Shown: positions 17,191 through 24,997, numbered from the stretch's first letter. The stretch: 32,947 nt of DNA from Bacteroidales bacterium (GCA_003552075.1 PUOJ01000193.1:1-32947); one strand, 5' to 3'. The notes: generated by a model from the letters alone, not told the origin. Made by a program: numbers and translations.

Positions 17191-18333
17191 ATGGGAAACA
17201 CACCGGAAGACAAAAAAGGAAAGGGCAATTCCGCACTCAAGGTAAACAAGGGCATTCCGCAACCTTCGTCGTTGAATCAGCAGGCTGCAGATTCATACAG
17301 GCTTCGCAGGCGGAAGGTGTTGCCTCCAGAGGAATATGTGGAAGGCATTCTTGCCGGCGACCGCGTGATGCTCAGTCGCGCCATCACCCTCATCGAAAGT
17401 GCCCTGGACAGCCACTATGAAAAAGCGCAAAAAGTCATTGAGCAGTGTGTGGCCTACTCTGGCAAATCCCTGCGCCTGGGCATCACCGGTGTTCCCGGTG
17501 CCGGGAAAAGCACCTTCATTGAAGCCATGGGCAATCACTTAATAGAGAAAGGGCATCAGATTGCTGTCCTGGCTGTGGATCCCAGCAGCGAGATTTCCAA
17601 AGGCAGTATATTGGGTGACAAAACGCGCATGGAGACTTTATCGGTGAATGAAAATGCCTTTATCCGGCCTTCGCCATCGGCAGGGTCGCTGGGAGGGGTT
17701 GCCCGTAAGACCAGGGAGATCATCATCCTTTGCGAAGCAGCTGGTTACGATGTCGTCTTTGTGGAAACCGTGGGCGTGGGTCAGTCGGAAATAGCCGTGC
17801 ATTCCATGGTGGACTTTTTCCTTCTCCTGATGATTTCCGGTGCCGGAGATGAACTACAGGGGATCAAGCGGGGCATCATTGAAATGTGCGACGGGATGGT
17901 GATTAACAAGGCCGATGGCGACAACCTGGACAAAGCCCGGATCGCCCGCTCACAGTATGAAAATGCCTTGCACCTGTTTCCACCGCAACCTACAGGATGG
18001 ACACCCCGGGTGAAGACCTGTTCTTCCATCACCCACGATGGCATCGCCGAAGTGTGGGAGATGATCAGGGACCATGAAAGCCTGATGAAGGCAAAAGGCC
18101 ATTTCGAGGAAAAACGAAACCGTCAGCAGCAATACCGTTTACATGAAAGCATCAACGAAAGCCTGAAAACCCACTTTTACAATCATCCTGTCATAGAGAA
18201 AAAAATACAGGAAGTGGAAAGCATGCTGGCAGAAAGGCAGATGACCTCATTCCAGGCTGCGAAGGTCTTGCTTGACACCTATTTCGCACAAAGTTATAGT
18301 GAGCAGGACGATAAGAAATCCGGTGATTCATGA
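17191..18333 (+). CDS. meaB: MeaB/ArgK-family GTPase, methylmalonyl-CoA mutase chaperone
   Basis: G3E-family P-loop GTPase that gates adenosylcobalamin loading and protects methylmalonyl-CoA mutase or a related B12 mutase. Walker A is GVPGAGKST, followed by AVDPSSEISKGSILGDKTRM, the switch region VETVGVGQSE and the base-specificity motif NKADGD. The C-terminal helical dimerisation arm (from about residue 285) is present. Length from the chosen ATG is 380, close to family members with an N-terminal extension. The mutase genes (mutA/mutB or scpA) are not in this window. The start was chosen from the -7 box at 17158. The stop codon overlaps the ATG of the next gene (ATGA), implying translational coupling. 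Confidence 0.93.
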   Translation: MGNTPEDKKGKGNSALKVNKGIPQPSSLNQQAADSYRLRRRKVLPPEEYVEGILAGDRVMLSRAITLIESALDSHYEKAQKVIEQCVAYSGKSLRLGITGVPGAGKSTFIEAMGNHLIEKGHQIAVLAVDPSSEISKGSILGDKTRMETLSVNENAFIRPSPSAGSLGGVARKTREIIILCEAAGYDVVFVETVGVGQSEIAVHSMVDFFLLLMISGAGDELQGIKRGIIEMCDGMVINKADGDNLDKARIARSQYENALHLFPPQPTGWTPRVKTCSSITHDGIAEVWEMIRDHESLMKAKGHFEEKRNRQQQYRLHESINESLKTHFYNHPVIEKKIQEVESMLAERQMTSFQAAKVLLDTYFAQSYSEQDDKKSGDS

Positions 18334-19193
18334 CGTTTGCCTTGTTGTTAAAATACTCCATATGTTTGTACGTCTTGCTCTCAGCAAGCCAGGCCAATGC
18401 CATCGACCTGCTCTTAACGCATGCGCAGTCCCCATCTGATCAAATGCACGAGGGTGAGCAGGAAGAACCCCGGGGTATCAGGTATACCTATGGCCTCAAC
18501 ATGGGGGCCTATTTTGCCCATGACGGCACGGCCAACTATTACAATGGCAGCGGTCGCCACAGCCTCGAAGCCGCCATCAACAGACAACATAACTACAACC
18601 GCATCCGGGAGTCACTGGGATATGATTTCAGCCTGCACGCCCTTCCGCAGGATATGGGCTATTCGCCTGCGATGATGGTTGGTATCTTTGGCACCATCTT
18701 CATTGGCGAGCGGACAGCCGTGCTTGGAGAATTCAACTACGCAAGGCTGGAAGCCGAAGACGCTTTCAGCCTTGAGCTCGACCGTCCCAGCTTCATTGAA
18801 GGAGATAATGTATATCTCTTTCCGCTGAGGGGCTCTGAAGAGCGCGCTGAGATCCGCCTCGGCTTACAACATACCTCTGAGGCGACCGGAAGCACGGTGC
18901 ATCCTTATTTTGAGGGCGGTATGAGCTTTGTGAATACCACGGTGCGCCAAAACACGGCAAGGATAGAAGGCCGCTCATATAGCATCAGGAACGTCAGCGA
19001 CACCTATTACGATTTTCGTGATGATGGCATCGGCTATGGTGGATATGGAACTGTCGGGCTCCGGATGGACATTGGAGAGGCCTATGCCCTGGCCCTGGGA
19101 GCAACCGGCAGCTTCATCAATCTCAACCTGGGAGACAATGATGCCTTTCACCTCAACTACAGCATTTTTGCAAGAATCTTCCTCAGCCAGTAA
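18330..19193 (+). CDS. Exported outer-membrane beta-barrel-like protein of unknown function
   Basis: I do not recognise a specific family. The N-terminus is a signal peptide ending near SQANA, and the mature part alternates short hydrophobic and polar segments (for example GLNMGAYF, AVLGEFNYARLEA, AEIRLGLQH, GYGTVGLRMDIG) and ends in HLNYSIFARIFLSQ, as in 8-12 strand outer-membrane barrels. No catalytic motif is seen. The ATG overlaps the meaB TGA as ATGA, so the two are probably one transcript although they act in different compartments. A heptamer repeat follows immediately. Export is well supported, the barrel is inferred, and function is unknown. Confidence 0.7.
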   Translation: MTFALLLKYSICLYVLLSASQANAIDLLLTHAQSPSDQMHEGEQEEPRGIRYTYGLNMGAYFAHDGTANYYNGSGRHSLEAAINRQHNYNRIRESLGYDFSLHALPQDMGYSPAMMVGIFGTIFIGERTAVLGEFNYARLEAEDAFSLELDRPSFIEGDNVYLFPLRGSEERAEIRLGLQHTSEATGSTVHPYFEGGMSFVNTTVRQNTARIEGRSYSIRNVSDTYYDFRDDGIGYGGYGTVGLRMDIGEAYALALGATGSFINLNLGDNDAFHLNYSIFARIFLSQ

Positions 19194-19196
19194 GAT

Positions 19197-19229
19197 GGCT
19201 GTTGGCTTTTGGCTTTTAGCTATTGGCCG
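19197..19229 (+). repeat. Heptamer repeat (TTGGCTT/TAGCTAT)
   Basis: GGCTGTTGGCTTTTGGCTTT and TAGCTATTGGCC form a 7-base-period array right after the barrel-protein stop. It is the same family as the left half of the array at 10184. The rest of the gap to 19370 shows no gene. Confidence 0.65.
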
Positions 19230-19370
19230 GCATATGTCTCTCAGTTTGGCCCTTGAATGGCCAGGACTTCCCTCCAAAACAGGCTGTAAACGCATCCCTG
19301 GTGGCATGCCGAATTATGGGCACACCAAACCACAATCGAATAAACCACAAGGCGCGGTCTGGCAAAGGGA

Positions 19371-19934
19371 TCAACCATCTGGCTGGTCTGACAAATTAAA
19401 GTTTTCGGGATGGCGCGCTGTTTTGTCCCTGTAGAAATCTTCGATGATTTTGAAGTCGGCTTCAAAGTCGCCACTGGGATGAAGCATTTTCCCCACCCCG
19501 CCTTCCTTGCGGCGATAATCCAAAAACCCAAGGAATATGGGCACTTTGGCCGTCAAGGCAATGAAATAAAATCCTTTCTTCCAGCGCGCAACCCTTCGTC
19601 TTGTACCTTCGGGGGTGATCAGCAGATAGAACCGGTCGTGCCGTTCAAACTCCTGCGTGATCTTTTTCACCGTGTTCTGGCTCTGTCCCCGGTCTACCGG
19701 TACACCACCCATCCACCGCAAAATCGGCCCGAGCAAACCCTTGAACGCTTCCTTCTTGATCAATATCTTGGGTTTAATCCCATATACAAAGAAGGCCAGC
19801 CGGCCAATCACGAAGTCCCAGTTGCTGGTGTGTGGCGCCATGATAATCACCGCCCTGGGAATATCCAGGGAAGCCCGGGTATAGATATTCCATCCGGAGA
19901 TTCTGAGAATCATACGTGCAAGATGCTTCATCAT
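19371..19934 (-). CDS. PlsC-type 1-acyl-glycerol-3-phosphate acyltransferase family protein
   Basis: Acyltransferase of the PlsC/LPLAT family, probably at the inner face of the cytoplasmic membrane, transferring acyl groups to a lysophospholipid or related acceptor. The catalytic HX4D is visible in APHTSNWDF, the GGVPVDR segment follows the second block, and TPEGTR is the third block. A hydrophobic segment around VIGRLAFFVYG may associate with the membrane. The length of 187 is at the short end, typical of Bacteroidota glycerol acyltransferase paralogues. It is divergent from the tnaA unit and no clear -7 box was seen for it. The exact substrate is not determined. Confidence 0.85.
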   Translation of the reverse strand: MMKHLARMILRISGWNIYTRASLDIPRAVIIMAPHTSNWDFVIGRLAFFVYGIKPKILIKKEAFKGLLGPILRWMGGVPVDRGQSQNTVKKITQEFERHDRFYLLITPEGTRRRVARWKKGFYFIALTAKVPIFLGFLDYRRKEGGVGKMLHPSGDFEADFKIIEDFYRDKTARHPENFNLSDQPDG

Positions 19935-20073
19935 CGCCTTTGCTGATTAATTCATGGTTGTTTGCAATTCATTACCCGGGGAGGTAACCCTGTAAAGACC
20001 CCCTGCAGCAAATTTAAAAGAAAAAAGCCAAAAAATTGATCATCCCATTTCTACAATTCTCATTGAACAGGTA

Positions 20074-20104
20074 TTGCAAGACTGCAGATAAAATGCTATA
20101 TTTG
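20074..20104 (+). promoter_or_regulatory. Promoter of the tnaA unit
   Basis: TTG (20074-20076), a 20-base spacer, then TATATTTG (20097-20104), an exact match to TAnnTTTG. It lies 212 bases before the tnaA ATG, so the transcript has a long leader that begins just before a short ORF. Confidence 0.7.
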
Positions 20105-20115
20105 AACGCTGCAAA

Positions 20116-20196
20116 ATGATTTCAGGCATGGAGCGTATTTACACACCCAAGCGCATCTATCTCAACCTTAAACGGCGCGACACCTGTCATTATTAA
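20116..20196 (+). CDS. Candidate leader peptide upstream of tnaA
   Basis: A 26-codon ORF that begins about five bases after the predicted transcript start; a second in-frame ATG at 20128 would give 22 codons. The peptide contains RIYTPKRIYLNLKRRD and ends CHY-stop. It has no tryptophan, unlike enterobacterial TnaC, but has three tyrosines, one cysteine and a basic patch. A possible terminator/antiterminator pair lies between it and tnaA. Position, promoter and structure suggest a regulatory leader, but I have no comparative data, so translation and sensing are inference. It is too short for the ORF track. Confidence 0.5.
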   Translation: MISGMERIYTPKRIYLNLKRRDTCHY

Positions 20197-20204
20197 GGAC
20201 GGTT

Positions 20205-20275
20205 TGGCCATGCCTTTTATCCGGGCCACGTTGTCATGCATGCCCAATCATGCCCGGCTTTCCATTTTCATTTTT
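20205..20275 (+). promoter_or_regulatory. Possible attenuator in the tnaA leader
   Basis: Stem CCGGGC (20221-20226) with GCCCGG (20252-20257) is followed by a T-rich run. A competing stem, TGGCC (20205-20209) with GGCCA (20224-20228), shares bases with the first left arm. The two are mutually exclusive, as in a terminator/antiterminator switch. The T-run is interrupted by C and A, and the terminator loop is long (25 bases), so confidence is low. Confidence 0.4.
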
Positions 20276-20306
20276 CAATTTTCATTTTCCATTTTCCATT
20301 TTTAAA
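20261..20306 (+). repeat. Heptamer repeat TTTCCAT/TTTCATT before tnaA
   Basis: About six units of TTTTCCA or TTTTCAT with a 7-base period end ten bases before the tnaA ATG. They form the T-rich tail after the GCCCGG stem. Confidence 0.75.
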
Positions 20307-20315
20307 TGATTCCAC

Positions 20316-21695
20316 ATGGAACTTCCTTTTGCAGAACCTTATAAAATCAAGGCAGTAGAACCATTGCGCCGCAGCACGCGGGAAGAGCGCGAGCAATGGA
20401 TCAAAGAAGCCAAATACAATTTGTTTAACCTGCCTAGCGAACAGGTGTTCATTGACCTGCTTACTGATTCCGGTACCGGGGCCATGAGCGACCAGCAATG
20501 GTCAGAGATGATGCTCGGCGACGAAAGCTATGCCGGCTCTGCCTCCTATTTCAAATTGAAGAAGGTGATCGGCGAGTTGCTGGGCATGCCATATTTTGTC
20601 CCCACACACCAGGGGCGTGCGGCCGAAAACCTGTTGTTCAGCGCCATGATCAAGGCGGGTGACCTTGTTCCGGGCAACGCGCATTTCGACACCACCAAGG
20701 GGCATATTGAGTTCAGGCGTGCCACAGCTGTTGACTGCACCATTGCTGAGGCTGCCGACACCAACCTGGACCATCCCTTCAAAGGCAACATCGACCTCCA
20801 CAAGCTGGAGGAGGGCTTCAAGAACAATCCGAAAGACAAGATCCCACTATGTATCATCACCGTGACCTGCAACACCTTAGGCGGACAACCGGTGTCCATG
20901 CAGAACATCAGGGAGGTAAGCGCCCTTTGTAAATCTTATGGCATCCCGGTATTCTTTGATGCAGCCCGTTTTGCTGAGAATGCTTATTTCATCAGGGAGC
21001 GGGAAGCGGCTTATGCCAGCCACAGCATCAAAGAGATCGTAAGGGAGATGTACGACCAGGTAGACGGGGCCACAATGAGCAGCAAAAAGGACGCCATCGT
21101 GAACATCGGCGGATTTTTAGCTTGCCGTGACAAGGAGCTCTTTGACAAGATCTCCATGTATTGCATCCTGTATGAAGGCTACCTGACATACGGGGGACTA
21201 GCAGGCCGTGACCTGGCTGCCATGGCCCGGGGGCTGGAGGAAGGCTGCGATTATGATTACCTGGAAGCGCGTATCGGGCAGGTGGCCTATCTTGGCAAGC
21301 TGCTCAAAGAGTATGGCGTACCTTTCCAGGAACCCACCGGTGGCCATGCGGTATTTGTGGATGCCAAAAAGGTGCTGCCGCATATTCCCAAAGAGGAATA
21401 CCAGGCACAAACGCTGGCCATAGAGCTTTACCTTGAAGGTGGTGTACGGGCCGTGGAAATAGGCGCCCTGCTGGCCGACCGCGACCCGGAAACAAGAGAA
21501 AACCGTTATCCGGCACTGGAGCTGGTCAGGCTTGCCATCCCCCGCAGGGTATATACCAACAACCACATGGCCTTTGTGGCAGCATGTCTTGGGAATATTT
21601 ATGCACGTCACGAAAAGATTACCAGGGGCTTCCGGATCACAAAAGAAGCCCCGATCATGCGACATTTTACCGTGGAGCTGGAAAGGGCCACATAG
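20316..21695 (+). CDS. tnaA: Tryptophanase (PLP beta-eliminating lyase)
   Basis: Cleaves L-tryptophan to indole, pyruvate and ammonia; family members also act on cysteine or serine. Motifs include DLLTDSGTGAMS near residue 50, THQGRAAEN (phosphate-binding), FDAARFAENAYFI (PLP ring) and the Schiff-base lysine in MSSKKDAIVNIGG (K257/K258 pair). Tyrosine phenol-lyase has an arginine, as in VRSMERG, where this protein has I382 in VRAVEIG, so tryptophanase fits better. The length of 459 is typical. It has its own promoter and a leader with a short ORF. An octamer array and mntP follow. Specificity is inferred from one position and family resemblance; tyrosine phenol-lyase is the main alternative. 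Confidence 0.87.
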   Translation: MELPFAEPYKIKAVEPLRRSTREEREQWIKEAKYNLFNLPSEQVFIDLLTDSGTGAMSDQQWSEMMLGDESYAGSASYFKLKKVIGELLGMPYFVPTHQGRAAENLLFSAMIKAGDLVPGNAHFDTTKGHIEFRRATAVDCTIAEAADTNLDHPFKGNIDLHKLEEGFKNNPKDKIPLCIITVTCNTLGGQPVSMQNIREVSALCKSYGIPVFFDAARFAENAYFIREREAAYASHSIKEIVREMYDQVDGATMSSKKDAIVNIGGFLACRDKELFDKISMYCILYEGYLTYGGLAGRDLAAMARGLEEGCDYDYLEARIGQVAYLGKLLKEYGVPFQEPTGGHAVFVDAKKVLPHIPKEEYQAQTLAIELYLEGGVRAVEIGALLADRDPETRENRYPALELVRLAIPRRVYTNNHMAFVAACLGNIYARHEKITRGFRITKEAPIMRHFTVELERAT

Positions 21696-21720
21696 TTTCG
21701 ACATTTTGACCTTTTGACAT
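21696..21720 (+). repeat. Octamer repeat array between tnaA and mntP
   Basis: TTTCGACATTTTGACC followed by TTTTGACAT, 8-base period, starting at the tnaA stop and ending 12 bases before mntP. Pyrimidine-rich strand on top. Confidence 0.7.
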
Positions 21721-21732
21721 TATTTTAAACAC

Positions 21733-22287
21733 ATGGAGCTCATTATCACATTTGTCATTGCACTTGGTTTGGCGATGGATTGTTTTACCATCGCCATATC
21801 CAACAGCAGTGTAAGTGGCGAAGTAAGGCCCGGGATCCCTTTGAAGGTGGCCATCGCCTTTGCTTTTGCACACGTGCTGCTACTTTATCTAGGCCATGCA
21901 CTCGGAGGAGCCATTCGGCACCTCTTTGAAGGTGCAGAAGCCTGGGTTGCCTTTATTATCCTCGGGATCATCGGGGTCAAGATGATCCTTGAAGCGCGCA
22001 GACGGCATCCTAAACAAAAAGTATTCGACATCAATCAGACCGGTATCATATTGGTCCTGTCGCTGGCCACAGCGATGGATGCTTTTCTTACGGGTGTGGC
22101 CGTGGCCATGACCACCATAGGATTGAATATGGCGGCCATCCTGGTAGCACTTGCTGTATTTGTGCTCACCCTTGGCGGGATGGCTGGCGGCAAACAACTG
22201 GGCGTAGCCTTTGCACAACGAACTGCTTATTTTGGCGGCGCTTTCATGCTGCTGGCAGCCGCCACATTCCTTGCGATGATCCTGTAG
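21733..22287 (+). CDS. mntP: Putative manganese efflux pump MntP
   Basis: Small polytopic inner-membrane protein of the MntP family, exporting Mn2+. Six hydrophobic segments fill the 184 residues. The two repeats carry the charged signature, LGLAMDCFTIAIS in the first and LATAMDAFLTGVAV in the second, whose aspartates are thought to line the transport path. It starts 37 bases after tnaA with only an octamer array between them, leaving no room for the yybP-ykoY manganese riboswitch that often precedes mntP. Co-transcription with tnaA is possible. Confidence 0.92.
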   Translation: MELIITFVIALGLAMDCFTIAISNSSVSGEVRPGIPLKVAIAFAFAHVLLLYLGHALGGAIRHLFEGAEAWVAFIILGIIGVKMILEARRRHPKQKVFDINQTGIILVLSLATAMDAFLTGVAVAMTTIGLNMAAILVALAVFVLTLGGMAGGKQLGVAFAQRTAYFGGAFMLLAAATFLAMIL

Positions 22288-22561
22288 CTGTCAATGACAC
22301 CTGGGTTTGCCGGGACGTTTGAGTCACCGTTCTTTTACAGCTCACAGTCAGCTGCACCGAGCCATGCCAAGTGTAATGGTGCACAGGGGAATGATTATCC
22401 GATGGAGGGTTGGCTTCGCCGAGCTCGCAAAGTGCTCGGTTCATGTGACCTGTTCAGACAAAGATCAGGACCCGGGCCGGTGAAAGCAATGCTGCCATGA
22501 GCGGAGGGTCAGGAATACGGACAGGTATTGATTAGGAAGCGCCGGACCAACGGGTTTAAGC
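22288..22561. other. Convergent intergenic region mntP / LuxE-like
   Basis: A 274-base region without a gene. It holds a small inverted repeat, TGCACC ... GGTGCA (about 22350-22385), and copy 2 of the interspersed hairpin repeat. No T-run terminator is seen for either convergent gene. Confidence 0.5.
22410..22444 (-). repeat. Interspersed hairpin repeat, copy 2
   Basis: A 35-base element with a perfect stem CCGAGC-TCGCAAAGT-GCTCGG. Its reverse complement matches 10084-10117 with two substitutions and one indel. In copy 1 the substitutions turn two Watson-Crick pairs into wobble pairs, so the stem is kept. Confidence 0.75.
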
Positions 22562-23548
22562 TTATTCCACCATCAGGTTGCATCCCCTGACATCGCTGTG
22601 GTCGAAGCGCCCAAGCACCTCAAATGTGTTTCCTAAGCCTGATTTTCCCAAGTCCTTTGTGGCTAAGAAGCTGCAGCTGTAAACATTTGCCAGGTCGACC
22701 ACCTGGATGCCCCCGGCCCGTCCATGTCCGGTTAAACGCAGCGGATCGTTGCTGTCACGTATCAACACGCGCATCCACGGGGGACAGGAGAACACCCCCT
22801 CCTTCTTTGCATAGGCCTGGGACAACAGTTCCGTCATCCCATATTCGCTATGGATGGCCTTTTGGTGAAAAGCCGCGCAGAGGATGTCATGCAGCTCTTC
22901 CCGGACCATCTCCCTGTGTTGTCCCTTCATGCCGCCAGTCTCCATTACTACGCCATGTTCAAGGGGCATGGGGTGGCGCCTGGCAAAGTCAAGCAATGCA
23001 AAGCTTACGCCGAGCAACAGGGTTTTCTGACCCTTCGACATCAACCTGTCCAGCACCACGGCCAGCCCATCCAGGTCATCCAGGTAAAAACCGCTGTCCG
23101 GATGCCGGCCTGCTTCCATCAGGCGCCTTGCCATATAAACAAGTGATGCATCCTGCCGTTCCAGGTATCCAGGCAACAACGCAAGCACGCAATAATCCTC
23201 CGGTGGGCCATAAAACAAGTGAAAGCCCCTTTGCAGGCTGTGCTCGTAAACCTGCAAGTCGGCCACATGGTGCCTGGAGGGCACACTTCCGCTGGTGCCT
23301 GAACTTACAAACACTTTTTCGGGCTTTGTGGCTGTACTAAGTACCTTGCGGTATTTAAACACTTCAACCGGCAGAAAGGGAATGTCAGCGACCCGGGTTA
23401 CCTCCGCAGGATCCACCTCCAAATGTTGAGAAAACTCACGGTATACGTCGTTATGCCTGTATTGGAAATGAAACACCTCCAGTGCTTTGCGCCGGAATGC
23501 TTCTTCATCACCACGTGGCAGGGAGAATATTTCTTGCGTATCCATCAT
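22562..23548 (-). CDS. LuxE-like acyl-protein synthetase / acyl transferase family protein
   Basis: Member of the LuxE acyl-protein synthetase family within the adenylate-forming superfamily, expected to activate a carboxylate with ATP. The nucleotide-binding loop VSSGTSGSVPSRH is seen, along with the family-type opening of an IFSLP motif and EVFHFQYRHN, the IPFLPVEVFK segment and the later SEYGMTELLSQAY, comparable to the adenylate-forming A5 motif. I moved the start from the ORF-track position to the ATG at 23548: a -7 box lies at 23590, and the extra 66 residues include an N-L repeat encoded by intergenic hexamers. That leaves 328 residues. No lux or fatty-acid reductase genes are nearby, so the acyl substrate and acceptor are unknown. 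Confidence 0.82.
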   Translation of the reverse strand: MMDTQEIFSLPRGDEEAFRRKALEVFHFQYRHNDVYREFSQHLEVDPAEVTRVADIPFLPVEVFKYRKVLSTATKPEKVFVSSGTSGSVPSRHHVADLQVYEHSLQRGFHLFYGPPEDYCVLALLPGYLERQDASLVYMARRLMEAGRHPDSGFYLDDLDGLAVVLDRLMSKGQKTLLLGVSFALLDFARRHPMPLEHGVVMETGGMKGQHREMVREELHDILCAAFHQKAIHSEYGMTELLSQAYAKKEGVFSCPPWMRVLIRDSNDPLRLTGHGRAGGIQVVDLANVYSCSFLATKDLGKSGLGNTFEVLGRFDHSDVRGCNLMVE

Positions 23549-23589
23549 CACCCATTTTGATATGTCTGACGCTGCATTGTTGCACCAAT

Positions 23590-23597
23590 CAAAGATA
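23590..23597 (-). promoter_or_regulatory. -7 box of the LuxE-like gene
   Basis: On the minus strand this reads TATCTTTG, an exact TAnnTTTG match, 41 bases before the ATG at 23548. It rules out the longer ORF starting at 23746, whose start would lie upstream of the transcript. No clear -33 TTG. Confidence 0.6.
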
Positions 23598-23614
23598 GAG
23601 ATAAATTTTTGGTG

Positions 23615-23650
23615 AACCTCCAGGTTAAGGTTAAGATTGAGGTTGAGGAT
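23615..23650 (-). repeat. Hexamer tandem repeat (AACCTT-type)
   Basis: On the minus strand, about five units of AACCTY/AATCTT read in frame as N-L-N-L-N-L, which produces the artefactual N-terminal extension of the LuxE-like ORF. It lies upstream of that gene's -7 box. Confidence 0.7.
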
Positions 23651-23698
23651 TTTCGTGGGGGATCGAAAGCTGACTAATCTGACTTGATGGGTTTTTCC

Positions 23699-23786
23699 TA
23701 CCTTTGCAGGTAGCGGTTTCATCGTTGGGTAGAATGAGGTGATCATCAGCCCTGGAAGGGCAATTCGATTCAGTCCGGCTGCAAAG
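23699..23786 (+). other. Structured intergenic element with a -7-like box upstream of ruvB
   Basis: TACCTTTG (23699-23706) is an exact -7 match on the plus strand. CTTTGCAG (23702-23709) is perfectly complementary to CTGCAAAG (23779-23786), and inside are TCAT/ATGA and GCCC-TGGAA-GGGC (23749-23761). It loosely recalls a cloverleaf, but I could not fit it to a tRNA. Because the box overlaps the left arm, a transcript from that promoter would not contain the whole closing stem. The remaining DNA to 23904 shows no gene. Confidence 0.35.
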
Positions 23787-23904
23787 CACGGGTGTGTATA
23801 AAGACCGCATCAAAACGTGCAACTTGAACGGGGCCATGCCGGGCGGATTGACAAAACATACATAATGACCAAATAAATGAGCTCTTCTGTTTAGATTTGG
23901 CAAA

Positions 23905-23950
23905 ATTTGACACTACATTCTTGACTTTTTGACGTTCCGACTTTTTGACA
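23905..23950 (+). repeat. Octamer repeat array before ruvB
   Basis: Degenerate TTTGAC and CTTGACTTTTTGAC units with an 8-base period end 13 bases before the ruvB ATG; pyrimidine-rich strand on top. Confidence 0.6.
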
Positions 23951-23962
23951 TAATCTTTATCT

Positions 23963-24997
23963 ATGAAAAATGAAAACCTGGATCCCTCTGCAGACAAGCT
24001 AAGCAAGGAAGAGCGCATCATAGAGCAGACATTGCGGCCTGGTAGCTTCTCCAGCTTTACCGGTCAGCATAAGGTCGTGGAAAACCTGAAGGTTTTCGTG
24101 GGGGCGGCTTCCCAGCGGGCTGAAGCGCTCGACCATGTGTTGCTGCACGGTCCTCCCGGCTTGGGCAAGACCACCCTGGCCCACATCATTGCCAACGAGA
24201 TGGGCGTGGGCATCAAGGTCACATCAGGTCCCGTGCTCGATAAACCCGCCGACCTCGCCGGCCTGCTCACCAACCTGGAATCCCGGGATGTGCTGTTTAT
24301 CGATGAGATCCACCGCTTAAGTCCGGTTGTGGAAGAATACCTCTATTCAGCGATGGAAGACTTCCGTATTGACATCATGATCGAAACGGGTCCCAATGCA
24401 CGCAGCGTGCAGCTGACCCTCCACCCCTTCACCCTCATTGGTGCCACCACCCGGTCCGGCCTGCTCACCTCACCCCTTCGCGCACGCTTTGGTATCAACG
24501 CAAGGCTGAATTATTATGATGCCGACCTCCTGCAACAGATTGTCAAAAGGTCTGCCGGCATCCTGAACGTAAAAATTACTGATGAAGCCTCACGCGAGAT
24601 ATCCCGCCGCAGCAGGGGAACACCAAGAATCGCCAACGCCCTGCTCCGCAGGGTGCGCGACTTTGCCCAGATCAAAGGCAACGGAGACATTGACATGGAC
24701 ATCTCCCTATATGGCCTGGCGGCACTTAATGTAGATAAGTTTGGCCTGGACGAGATGGACAACAAGATCATCTCCACCATCATCGACAAGTTCAAAGGGG
24801 GGCCGGTGGGACTGAGCAATGTGGCCACATCCGTCGGAGAAGATGCCGGCACGATTGAAGAGGTATACGAACCCTACCTTATCCAGGAAGGCTATATCAT
24901 GCGTACCCCAAGGGGACGGGAGGCCACACAGCTGGCCTACCAGCATCTGGGACGAATAAAAGCTTCAGGACAGCATACCTTGTTTGATGATGTATAG
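23963..24997 (+). CDS. ruvB: Holliday junction branch migration helicase RuvB
   Basis: AAA+ motor that with RuvA drives Holliday junction branch migration. Walker [11 protein letters not shown], Walker B FIDEIHR, the sensor 1 segment IGATTRSG and the arginine-finger region SPLRARFG are present. The N-terminal [12 protein letters not shown] and the C-terminal winged-helix domain with GPVGL and [17 protein letters not shown] are RuvB hallmarks. The length of 344 is typical. The start is the first ATG after an octamer array. It precedes queG, but a 326-base spacer separates the two; ruvA and ruvC are not in the window. Confidence 0.97.
   Translation: MKNENLDPSADKLSKEERIIEQTLRPGSFSSFTGQHKVVENLKVFVGAASQRAEALDHVLLHGPPGLGKTTLAHIIANEMGVGIKVTSGPVLDKPADLAGLLTNLESRDVLFIDEIHRLSPVVEEYLYSAMEDFRIDIMIETGPNARSVQLTLHPFTLIGATTRSGLLTSPLRARFGINARLNYYDADLLQQIVKRSAGILNVKITDEASREISRRSRGTPRIANALLRRVRDFAQIKGNGDIDMDISLYGLAALNVDKFGLDEMDNKIISTIIDKFKGGPVGLSNVATSVGEDAGTIEEVYEPYLIQEGYIMRTPRGREATQLAYQHLGRIKASGQHTLFDDV

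Noticed and set aside
20316-21695. Tyrosine phenol-lyase as the call for tnaA
   Set aside because: The arginine expected in the tyrosine phenol-lyase VRSMERG-type motif is isoleucine here (VRAVEIG), which fits tryptophanase; not absolutely excluded.
21696-21732. yybP-ykoY manganese riboswitch before mntP
   Set aside because: Only 37 bases separate mntP from tnaA and they are filled by an octamer array.
23702-23786. A tRNA gene
   Set aside because: The 7-8 base closing stem is tRNA-like, but the D, anticodon and T arms do not fit, and the -7 box overlaps the 5' arm.
23631-23903. 90-residue minus-strand ORF upstream of the LuxE-like gene
   Set aside because: Low-complexity composition spanning repeats and promoter elements, with no family resemblance.
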